From positions 1-7,505 of the forward strand of contig JALUXI010000235.1 of NCBI GenBank assembly GCA_027019045.1: DNA of 7,505 nt, written 5' to 3'. Each line of letters starts with the position of its first letter. The first letter of the stretch is position 1. The position numbers and the translations under genes are program-made. The notes beneath the pieces are model-generated. The model ran no database searches. It was not told the DNA's origin and saw only the letters and a program-made list of their open reading frames with translations. Below, piece by piece: positions 1 through 5,303 of the stretch. This DNA is from Piscirickettsiaceae bacterium (GTDB lineage Bacteria > Pseudomonadota > Gammaproteobacteria > Thiomicrospirales > Thiomicrospiraceae).

Positions 1-241
1 TATTGTTTTTCACAAAATCCATCACATACTGAAACATTTCAGGGTCTTCATCTTTTAAGCGCTCATCAATAATCAAACACTTCTGCCCGTTATACAACTC
101 TGGATGCAAATAATCGTGAAACACCAGCCGGTGAGAAGGACCATATGATGCCTTCATTGATGAAATGCGATCAATCCAATCACTCGGACGAAACTTCCGC
201 CCATCCTCTGTAAACCCCTCAATAATATAACGGCAATCCAC
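1..241 (-). CDS. DUF3579 family protein, 5' part only (C-terminus beyond window edge)
   Basis: Eighty codons are visible and the frame runs open off the left edge. The product starts VDCRYIIEGFTEDGRKFRPS and continues with a D-W pair, a Y-L-HPELYNGQKC segment near residues 45-55 and a DPEMFQYVMDF segment near 66-76. This pattern (an I-x-G-x-T-x-DG-x-x-FRPSDW start, then a G-x-KC-x-x-x-D core) is what I recall for the DUF3579 family (PF12112), small soluble proteins of roughly 90-125 residues in beta- and gammaproteobacteria with no known function, so probably only 10-40 residues are missing. The GTG start at 241 is supported by an AGGAAG Shine-Dalgarno at 248-253 with a 6-nt spacer, and by a TGA two codons upstream in frame that rules out a longer protein. 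There is no signal peptide or membrane segment. It is transcribed divergently from the DAHP synthase gene; nothing visible links the two functionally. Family assignment is from memory of the conserved pattern. Confidence 0.85.
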   Translation of the reverse strand, partial: MDCRYIIEGFTEDGRKFRPSDWIDRISSMKASYGPSHRLVFHDYLHPELYNGQKCLIIDERLKDEDPEMFQYVMDFVKNN

Positions 242-278
242 CTTTCACTTCCTTAGTTTATCATCTATCAATTTTACA

Positions 279-287
279 ATTTTAGCA
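279..287 (-). promoter_or_regulatory. Candidate extended -10 promoter for the DUF3579 gene
   Basis: Read on the minus strand, 287-279 is TGCTAAAAT, an extended -10 (TGn followed by TAAAAT, one mismatch to TATAAT). Transcription would start near 272, giving a leader of about 30 nt before the GTG at 241. No recognisable -35 lies 16-19 bp upstream (GGGATA is at the 17-bp position), so the call rests on the extended -10 alone. Confidence 0.4.
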
Positions 288-337
288 CAGTCCCTTTAAA
301 TTATCCCACTCTTCCCCCTGCAAAAAGAGGGTAAAAG

Positions 338-346
338 TGGCATAAT
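338..346 (+). promoter_or_regulatory. Candidate extended -10 promoter for the DAHP synthase gene
   Basis: The plus strand reads TGG then CATAAT at 338-346, an extended -10 with one mismatch in the hexamer. The 17-bp-spaced -35 position (318-323, CTGCAA) matches TTGACA at only three bases. A start near 353 would leave a leader of about 27 nt, which is short and leaves no room for an attenuator. I found no TGTAAA-N6-TTTACA TyrR box between 242 and 379. Confidence 0.4.
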
Positions 347-367
347 ACGCTTTTTTGGATAGTAACC

Positions 368-372
368 TAAGG
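368..372 (+). promoter_or_regulatory. Ribosome binding site of the DAHP synthase gene
   Basis: TAAGG is followed by a 7-nt spacer and the ATG at 380. It supports that start, which also matches the N-terminus of family members (the DDLRIK motif at residues 7-12). Confidence 0.7.
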
Positions 373-379
373 CTTTGGC

Positions 380-1450
380 ATGACCCAGTATCGCACGGAT
401 GATCTTCGTATAAAACAAATCACCGAAGTACGCCCTCCAATTGAACTCCATGAACAGTACCCAATTACAGAAACGGCCGCAAAAACGGTTTACGACACCC
501 GTCAGCAGATTCATAATATTCTAACGGGGCGAGATGACCGACTACTCGTCGTAATTGGTCCTTGCTCTATCCATGACCCCGAAGCTGCTGTGGAATATGC
601 GCAAAAACTTAAAGCCCAGATCGAAAAATATCAAGATGATCTATTGATTGTAATGCGGGTCTATTTTGAAAAACCCCGTACCACAGTCGGTTGGAAAGGA
701 CTCATCAATGATCCAGATCTGAATGAATCTTTCCAAATTAACAAAGGGTTAGAACTGGCTCGTAAACTCCTTCTAGATATCAACAACCTAGAAGTACCCG
801 CCGCAACCGAGTTTTTAGACCTCATCTCGCCGCAATATATTGCTGACCTTGTTTCATGGGGTGCCATTGGTGCGCGTACGACTGAAAGCCAAGGACATCG
901 TGAATTGGCATCGGGTCTCTCTTGTCCTGTGGGCTTTAAGAATGGAACAGACGGCAATATTAAAGTCGCCGTGGATGCGATTCGTGCTGCCAACAATCCA
1001 CATATTTTTATGTCTCTCACCAAAGAGGGGAAATCTGCCATCTTCTCCACCACAGGCAACCCAGATTGCCATGTGATTTTACGAGGCGGGAATGATGGTC
1101 CAAACTATGACAAACCCCATGTAGAACAAGCGGTTGCAGAGTTACAAAAAGCAGGTGTTCAAGATAAACTCATGATTGACTGCAGTCATGCCAACAGTAA
1201 TAAACAGCACGAAAGACAACTCATCGTCGCTGAATCCATTCGTGACCAGTTGAGCGAAGGCACTCCCCATCTAATGGGTGCAATGATAGAGAGTCATCTG
1301 GTGGCCGGGCGTCAAGACATTGAGCCAGGGAAGCCGCTCACCTATGGGCAGAGTATTACCGATGCTTGTATCGGCTGGGAGGATAGCGAGGTCGTTTTAG
1401 AAACGCTTGCGGAAGGTATTCGTAACCGCCGCCAAGCCAATCAAGGTTAA
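380..1450 (+). CDS. aroG: 3-deoxy-7-phosphoheptulonate (DAHP) synthase, class I
   Basis: This cytoplasmic enzyme condenses phosphoenolpyruvate with erythrose 4-phosphate to DAHP, the first committed step of the shikimate pathway to aromatic amino acids. The 356-residue product is close to the E. coli isozymes (about 350) and collinear with them. Visible landmarks are the N-terminal DDLRIK (7-12), the VVIGPCSIHDP loop (57-67), RVYFEKPRTTVGWKGLINDP (93-112), GARTTES (164-170), KNGTDG (187-192), IDCSHANS (266-273) and ITDACIGWED (326-335). The four metal ligands known in E. coli AroG align with Cys62, His270, Glu304 and Asp328, so it should be active. The long N-terminal segment that forms the regulatory part of this subclass is intact, and F210 and S212 at the effector pocket look more AroG-like than AroF-like, suggesting phenylalanine sensitivity. 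That isozyme call is inference from remembered sequences. It is monocistronic, divergent from the DUF3579 gene, and converges on thiL with a 4-bp overlap at the stop codons. Confidence 0.96.
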   Translation: MTQYRTDDLRIKQITEVRPPIELHEQYPITETAAKTVYDTRQQIHNILTGRDDRLLVVIGPCSIHDPEAAVEYAQKLKAQIEKYQDDLLIVMRVYFEKPRTTVGWKGLINDPDLNESFQINKGLELARKLLLDINNLEVPAATEFLDLISPQYIADLVSWGAIGARTTESQGHRELASGLSCPVGFKNGTDGNIKVAVDAIRAANNPHIFMSLTKEGKSAIFSTTGNPDCHVILRGGNDGPNYDKPHVEQAVAELQKAGVQDKLMIDCSHANSNKQHERQLIVAESIRDQLSEGTPHLMGAMIESHLVAGRQDIEPGKPLTYGQSITDACIGWEDSEVVLETLAEGIRNRRQANQG

Positions 1451-2472
1451 AAATGCTGATAACCCGCTTTAGTCAAATACGCTGAAGCGGGTGTGCCAAT
1501 CGCATTTGAATGCTCAAGAGATACAACCCCTTCACACTGTTCAAAACGCTCACACACCCACACTGCTGAGCTGGCATGAGACTGCCCCATTCGTCCAATC
1601 ACTGAAACAGGTTCCCCTAATTGCTGAGCCAAAGACAAAACCTTGTCTAGCTTTTCAGACGAAACCGTAAAACACAACTCATAATCATCCCCTGCTGCTA
1701 ATGGCAATTGATAACCCACCTCTCCAACCTCATCAATATAGTCGGCTACCGCTTCAGAAATCGGCAAAGCATCCAAACCAATCCACGCTGAACAATTTGA
1801 AGCTGTACATATATGCCCTAAATCCGCTACCAATCCATCAGAAATATCAATCATGCTATTGGCAAGCCCTCTTAAAGCTTGCCCAAGAGCCACCTTTGGC
1901 ACAGGACGATTCAACCGCTGCACAGGCTCCGTGTCTGCCACCCCTTCACGATCTTCAAGCACCCACTTTAATCCCAAACCTGCACTGCCCAGCAATCCGC
2001 TCACTAAAATCCAATCGCCAACTTTCGCATTTTTTCTCAAAATCCCCAGTCCTGTTGGGATTTCTCCAATCGCAGAGAGGGTGAGCACCGTTTGCTGCCC
2101 CTTTGTAGTATCTCCTCCAATCAGAGGTATGCTCAAAGGAATCGCCCATCTCTGTAATCCCAGTGCAAATGATTCTAACCATTCAGCATTGACACTAGGC
2201 AAGGTAACCGCCAGAGAGTAACTTTTCGGTTCTGCCCCCATCGCTGCCAAATCGCTTAAGTTTACCGCCACTAGTTTCCAACCAATATCATAGGGATCGG
2301 TCTGTTTAGGATAATGCACGCCCTCTACCATTGTATCCGTCACCACCACCAGTTGCTTGGCTGGCTGTGTTTCAACAATGGCACCATCATCTCCAATCCC
2401 TAACTCACCTTCATTTAAAGGTTGAGAAAGCGGCTTAAAGTACTGCTCAATTAAATTAAACTCTTCTGACAT
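1447..2472 (-). CDS. thiL: Thiamine-monophosphate kinase
   Basis: ThiL phosphorylates thiamine monophosphate with ATP to give thiamine diphosphate, the last step of cofactor synthesis, in the cytoplasm. The product is 341 residues against about 325 in E. coli and aligns throughout. Landmarks are FNLIEQYF (5-12), ELGIGDDGA (23-31), VTDTMVEGVHY (44-54), VNLSDLAAMGA (70-80), LIGGDTTKG (117-125), IDISDGLVADLGH (208-220), AGDDYELCF (260-268) and a C-terminal GYQHF. The acidic metal/nucleotide loops are present. An ATG at 2535 in the same frame would add 21 residues, but those would be encoded by a terminator hairpin and match nothing in the family. The ATG at 2472 has an AAGG Shine-Dalgarno (2479-2482, 6-nt spacer) and gives the family N-terminus, so I chose it. 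It is last in the rib-nusB run, 66 nt after nusB. The pgpA gene that often follows thiL is absent; aroG converges instead. Confidence 0.95.
   Translation of the reverse strand: MSEEFNLIEQYFKPLSQPLNEGELGIGDDGAIVETQPAKQLVVVTDTMVEGVHYPKQTDPYDIGWKLVAVNLSDLAAMGAEPKSYSLAVTLPSVNAEWLESFALGLQRWAIPLSIPLIGGDTTKGQQTVLTLSAIGEIPTGLGILRKNAKVGDWILVSGLLGSAGLGLKWVLEDREGVADTEPVQRLNRPVPKVALGQALRGLANSMIDISDGLVADLGHICTASNCSAWIGLDALPISEAVADYIDEVGEVGYQLPLAAGDDYELCFTVSSEKLDKVLSLAQQLGEPVSVIGRMGQSHASSAVWVCERFEQCEGVVSLEHSNAIGTPASAYLTKAGYQHF
1462..1492 (+). other. Strong inverted repeat at the convergent aroG/thiL 3' ends
   Basis: In plus-strand RNA, 1462-1473 can pair with 1481-1492 in a 12-bp stem (eight Watson-Crick pairs, G-U, two Watson-Crick pairs, G-U) around a 7-nt loop, starting 11 nt after the aroG stop codon. 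On the minus strand the G-U pairs become C-A mismatches and the stem is weaker (8 bp plus 2). No U-tract follows on the plus strand; on the minus strand a T5 run comes about 10 nt after the stem, overlapping the thiL stop. It may protect or help end the aroG transcript, but it also encodes the last residues of ThiL, so chance is possible. Confidence 0.4.
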
Positions 2473-2478
2473 TGTTGA

Positions 2479-2482
2479 CCTT
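2479..2482 (-). promoter_or_regulatory. Ribosome binding site that fixes the thiL start
   Basis: Minus-strand AAGG lies 6 nt before the ATG at 2472 and directly abuts the T-tract of the upstream terminator. It favours the shorter ThiL over the in-frame start at 2535. Confidence 0.7.
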
Positions 2483-2511
2483 AAAAAGAAAAAAGCCCAT
2501 ATTGGGCTTTT
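2483..2511 (-). terminator. Rho-independent terminator between nusB and thiL
   Basis: On the minus strand a perfect 9-bp stem (AAAAGCCCA with TGGGCTTTT, 2511-2503 with 2499-2491) closes a 3-nt loop and runs straight into TTCTTTTT (2490-2483). This is a textbook intrinsic terminator, 27 nt after the nusB stop. It should end, or attenuate, the glyA-to-nusB transcript before thiL. In the plus direction the stem is followed only by TATTATG, so bidirectional action is unlikely. Confidence 0.85.
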
Positions 2512-2538
2512 ATTATGACGCAAAACTGACTTCAAAAA

Positions 2539-3048
2539 TTAGGCTTTTCGATTTGCCTCAACTTCACTAGAACGAAGCTGTTGTGCTACCTTATCCAGCA
2601 CACCATTGATATACTTGTGGCTCTCTTCAGCGCCAAAGCCTTTAGCTAGCTCCACAGATTCATTCAAAATCGCTTTATAAGGAATCTTAGGCGAATGCTT
2701 TAATTCAAATACACCCATTCTCAAAATAGTTCTTTCAACAGGGTTAATCAATGCCATTGAGCGGTCTAAAAAAGGCTGGAAAATCGCATCTAACGCATCC
2801 GCCTCACGACTCACCTGTGTAACCAATTCATTAAACAGCGCAACATCCACCCCTTGCAACCGCTGTTCCATCTGAAACTGCTTGATAATTTCATAAGGCT
2901 CATCGCCTGAGATCAATTGCTGATAGAGTGCTTGCAAAGCGGCTTGTCGTGCAGCGGTTCTGGGAGAAAGATGCAATTGCTTTTCCTTCACCTCTTCCCC
3001 CTGACCAGGCTTCGCTTCTTGAATGTTTTTTAAAACGGTTTCACTCAT
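2539..3048 (-). CDS. nusB: Transcription antitermination factor NusB
   Basis: NusB binds boxA RNA together with NusE (ribosomal protein S10) and takes part in processive antitermination of rRNA operons. The product is 169 residues, longer than E. coli NusB (139). The all-helical core is clear: the arginine-containing helix RTAARQAALQALY (30-42), GVDVALFNEL (66-75), INPVERTILRMGVFEL (101-116), IPYKAILNESVELAKGFG (122-139) and AEESHKYINGVLDK (140-153). The extra length is a polar N-terminal segment of about 27 residues. The ATG at 3048 sits 2 nt after the ribH stop with only a weak GAAG about 12 nt upstream, suggesting coupling to ribH translation. An in-frame TTG at 2976 (Leu25) has AAGGA with a 7-nt spacer and would give a family-length 145-residue protein, so the start is uncertain though the gene is not. 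Confidence 0.95.
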   Translation of the reverse strand: MSETVLKNIQEAKPGQGEEVKEKQLHLSPRTAARQAALQALYQQLISGDEPYEIIKQFQMEQRLQGVDVALFNELVTQVSREADALDAIFQPFLDRSMALINPVERTILRMGVFELKHSPKIPYKAILNESVELAKGFGAEESHKYINGVLDKVAQQLRSSEVEANRKA

Positions 3049-3050
3049 GA

Positions 3051-3512
3051 TTATAATTGCTTCAATACATTGACGGTTTCAATCGCAGCTAAGGTGGCTT
3101 CTCCGCCTTTATTCCCCGCTTTGGTACCTGCTCGCTCAATCGCTTGTTCAATCGTATCAACGGTCAATACGCCGAAAGAGACGGGGACGCCTGTTTGTAG
3201 CTGAATCTGCCCCAACCCTTTGACGCATTCACCCGCTACATAATCAAAATGCGGTGTCCCGCCACGAATCACAGCCCCCAAGGCCACAATGGCATCATAC
3301 TGTCCTGAAGCCGCCATCTTCTGGGCGGCCACAGGGATTTCAAAGGCTCCTGGCACCATCACTTGGGTAATATTTTCTTTACTTCCGCCATGTCGGACAA
3401 TCGTATCAATGGCACCTTCCACCAAGCTATCAACGATATAGCTATTAAAGCGACCCACAACCAAACCAATTTTCATGCCTTGAGCGATCATGCTCCCTTC
3501 AATTTTTGTCAT
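3051..3512 (-). CDS. ribH: 6,7-dimethyl-8-ribityllumazine synthase (riboflavin synthase beta chain)
   Basis: RibH condenses 5-amino-6-ribitylamino-uracil (from the RibD pathway) with 3,4-dihydroxy-2-butanone 4-phosphate (from RibB) to form the lumazine that RibE uses. Family members assemble as pentamers or 60-mer capsids. The 153-residue product matches the usual length (156 in E. coli). Visible motifs are VVGRFNSYIVDSLVEGA (18-34), VPGAFEIP (53-60), VALGAVIRGGTPHFDYV (76-92) with the catalytic His88, VSFGVLT (111-117) and ERAGTKAGNKG (126-136). The ATG at 3512 is preceded by AAGGA (3519-3523) with a 6-nt spacer, the clearest Shine-Dalgarno in the rib cluster. It starts 12 nt after the ribBX stop and ends 2 nt before nusB. 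The ribH-nusB adjacency is conserved in proteobacteria. Confidence 0.97.
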   Translation of the reverse strand: MTKIEGSMIAQGMKIGLVVGRFNSYIVDSLVEGAIDTIVRHGGSKENITQVMVPGAFEIPVAAQKMAASGQYDAIVALGAVIRGGTPHFDYVAGECVKGLGQIQLQTGVPVSFGVLTVDTIEQAIERAGTKAGNKGGEATLAAIETVNVLKQL

Positions 3513-3524
3513 TTTTATTCCTTT

Positions 3525-4640
3525 TTATTCTTCTTTGTCTATTGTTTCGACCACTTCTAGACCAAACCCACTTAAAGCCCCCATTTTAACAGGAGAGCCG
3601 ATCACTTGTAACTGCTTCAACCCTAGATCGCTCAAGATTTGCGCCCCTAAGCCAAATGTTTTCCCATCATCTTCGGTAATCAATTCAGGTGACTGCACCC
3701 CTAAATCTTTAAGCTGGTATTGCTGAATCTTATCCAGCAATTCGGTGCCTTCTTCATGTTTTCTCAACACCACAATGACCCCTTTGCCTAATTTTGCCAC
3801 CTGTTTCATCGCCGCAGAGAGCGGCCAACCGCACTCTTCTCTTTTCGACGCAAACAGGTCACACAGGGTATCCGCCATATGCACACGGACGGGCACAGGT
3901 TCATCAGCTGAAATTTCACCATAAACCAATGCAAAATGCGCACGGTGTTCCAAAATATCTTCATAGCCAATCAGACGGAAATCGCCATATTCGCTCGGTA
4001 ATTGACACTCTGTCACCCGCTCAATGGTTTTCTCATTTTTCAAACGATACTGAATCAGATCTGCAATGGTGCCAATTTTTAATCCATGCTCTTCGGCATA
4101 TTTTTCAAGGTCTTCCCGCCGTGCCATGGTGCCATCTTCGTTCATAATTTCGACGATGACCGAAGCAGGTTCAAATCCTGCCAATTTTGCCAAATCACAT
4201 CCCGCTTCCGTATGCCCTGCACGGGTCAGCACACCGCCAGGTTGTGCCATCAAAGGAAACACATGACCAGGTGTCACAATATCCTCACTGGTTGCATCCT
4301 TTGCCACTGCTGTTCGAATCGTCACCGCTCGATCTTGTGCCGAAATCCCCGTTGTCACCCCTCTGGCTGCTTCAATCGATACAGTAAAATTGGTACCATG
4401 TGGATCTTTATTATCGGTCACCATCAGAGGTAAATGTAGCTGCTGGCACCGCTCTCTTGTCAGCGTTAAACAGATTAACCCCCGACCATAGCGAGCCATA
4501 AAATTGATATCTTCAGGAGTGACCGTTTCTGCTGGCACCAATAGATCACCTTCATTTTCACGGTCTTCGTCATCCATTAGAATGACCATTTTGCCTTGCT
4601 TATAATCTTCAATCAGCTCTTCAATGGTATTGAGTGCCAT
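3525..4640 (-). CDS. ribBA: 3,4-dihydroxy-2-butanone 4-phosphate synthase fused to a degenerate GTP cyclohydrolase II-like domain (RibBX type)
   Basis: The N-terminal RibB domain (residues 1 to about 205) converts ribulose 5-phosphate to DHBP and formate. It keeps DDEDRENEGD (23-32), DPHGTNFT (79-86), TPGHVFPL (123-130) and RAGHTEAGCDL (140-150), so it should be active. The C-terminal half (about 206-371) has the length and order of GTP cyclohydrolase II but not its active site. Aligned from RVH (252-254), the zinc ligands equivalent to E. coli RibA Cys54 and Cys65 are Asp257 and Glu268, and only the third, Cys270, is kept. The RQEGR loop reads RKHEEG (293-298), and the DER motif near 325 reads DGK. 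This matches the ribBX variant I recall from proteobacteria, in which the X domain lacks cyclohydrolase activity. The product is therefore probably monofunctional despite usual bifunctional annotations. The ATG at 4640 directly follows the ribE stop codon, with AAGGA at 4650-4654 (9-nt spacer). Confidence 0.95.
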   Translation of the reverse strand: MALNTIEELIEDYKQGKMVILMDDEDRENEGDLLVPAETVTPEDINFMARYGRGLICLTLTRERCQQLHLPLMVTDNKDPHGTNFTVSIEAARGVTTGISAQDRAVTIRTAVAKDATSEDIVTPGHVFPLMAQPGGVLTRAGHTEAGCDLAKLAGFEPASVIVEIMNEDGTMARREDLEKYAEEHGLKIGTIADLIQYRLKNEKTIERVTECQLPSEYGDFRLIGYEDILEHRAHFALVYGEISADEPVPVRVHMADTLCDLFASKREECGWPLSAAMKQVAKLGKGVIVVLRKHEEGTELLDKIQQYQLKDLGVQSPELITEDDGKTFGLGAQILSDLGLKQLQVIGSPVKMGALSGFGLEVVETIDKEE

Positions 4641-5303
4641 CTATTTAAATCCTTTTTCAGCTAAAAACTGTTCGGTAATGGGTGAGGTGGAAACTTCTTC
4701 ACATGATTCTTGAGGTGCCGTCATCATCCGTTCTAGGTATCGAGCCAAAAGATCAACCTCTAAATTCACTTCACTGCCCACCTGTAAAAATTGAATGGTG
4801 GTCGCCTCACGGGTATGCGGCACAATATTGACCCCAAACACGCAGCCTTCCACTTCATTTACGGTCAAACTAATGCCATTGATGCAGATGGAGCCTTTGG
4901 CGGCAATATATTTAGCGATGGAGACTGGGGCTTCAAACTGATAACGCCACGAGCGTCCTTCAGGTGTCATTGACACCACCTTACCCACGCCGTCCACATG
5001 ACCACTCACCAGATGACCGCCTAACCGATCTTGGAGTCGTAACGCTTTTTCTAAATTAACAGGGTCACCCACTTTGAGGCTCCCCAGCGTCGTTACGGCC
5101 AAACTCTCATTGGAGACATCGGCCACATAGCTATTTGCTCCCAACTCAATAGCGGTTAAGCAAACACCATTGGTCGCAATACTATCCCCTAGTTTGACAT
5201 CCGACATATCCAATGAACCCGTCTCCACAGTCAAACGCCAATCACCACCACGAGGCTCAATATTGCGAATTTTGCCAACCGCTTCAATAATGCCTGTAAA
5301 CAT
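4641..5303 (-). CDS. ribE: Riboflavin synthase, alpha chain
   Basis: This enzyme dismutates two molecules of 6,7-dimethyl-8-ribityllumazine into riboflavin and the pyrimidinedione that RibH reuses. The 220-residue protein (213 in E. coli, where it is called RibC) has the expected two lumazine-binding beta-barrel repeats, about 1-95 and 96-190, marked by SIATNGVCLTA (41-51) and SICINGISLTV (138-148). Active-site residues known from E. coli are present: the MFTGIIE start with Phe2, Ser41, Cys48, the GGHLVSGHVDG loop with His97 and His102 (95-105), Ser145 and Asp184. After the second barrel there is a helix (LLARYLERM) and a polar tail. The ATG overlaps the ribD stop by one base (TAATG), with a purine-rich AAGGGAGAG just upstream, so translation is probably coupled. 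Its TAG stop directly abuts the ribBX ATG. Confidence 0.97.
   Translation of the reverse strand: MFTGIIEAVGKIRNIEPRGGDWRLTVETGSLDMSDVKLGDSIATNGVCLTAIELGANSYVADVSNESLAVTTLGSLKVGDPVNLEKALRLQDRLGGHLVSGHVDGVGKVVSMTPEGRSWRYQFEAPVSIAKYIAAKGSICINGISLTVNEVEGCVFGVNIVPHTREATTIQFLQVGSEVNLEVDLLARYLERMMTAPQESCEEVSTSPITEQFLAEKGFK

Noticed and set aside
312..331. Possible small hairpin (CCCT with AGGG) upstream of aroG
   Set aside because: The stem is only about 4 bp and lies upstream of the likely transcription start, so it is not a credible attenuator or terminator.
296..514. Minus-strand 72-codon frame across the aroG start and promoter
   Set aside because: It overlaps aroG coding sequence and the divergent promoter region, and its product has no recognisable features.
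661..1072. Minus-strand open frames of 72-132 codons opposite aroG
   Set aside because: Shadow frames of the conserved DAHP synthase core, with no promoter or ribosome binding site.
1701..2221. Plus-strand open frames of 122-127 codons opposite thiL
   Set aside because: They are antisense to a clear ThiL, low-complexity in composition (many Pro, Ser, Gln), and lack a family match or ribosome binding site.
3482..3495. GAGC-GATCAT-GCTC inverted repeat near the ribH start
   Set aside because: A 4-bp stem within coding sequence with no U-tract; expected by chance.
3794..4433. Plus-strand open frames of 66-117 codons opposite ribBX
   Set aside because: Several overlapping frames antisense to a strongly conserved gene; Cys/His-rich content arises from the reverse complement of the real coding sequence.
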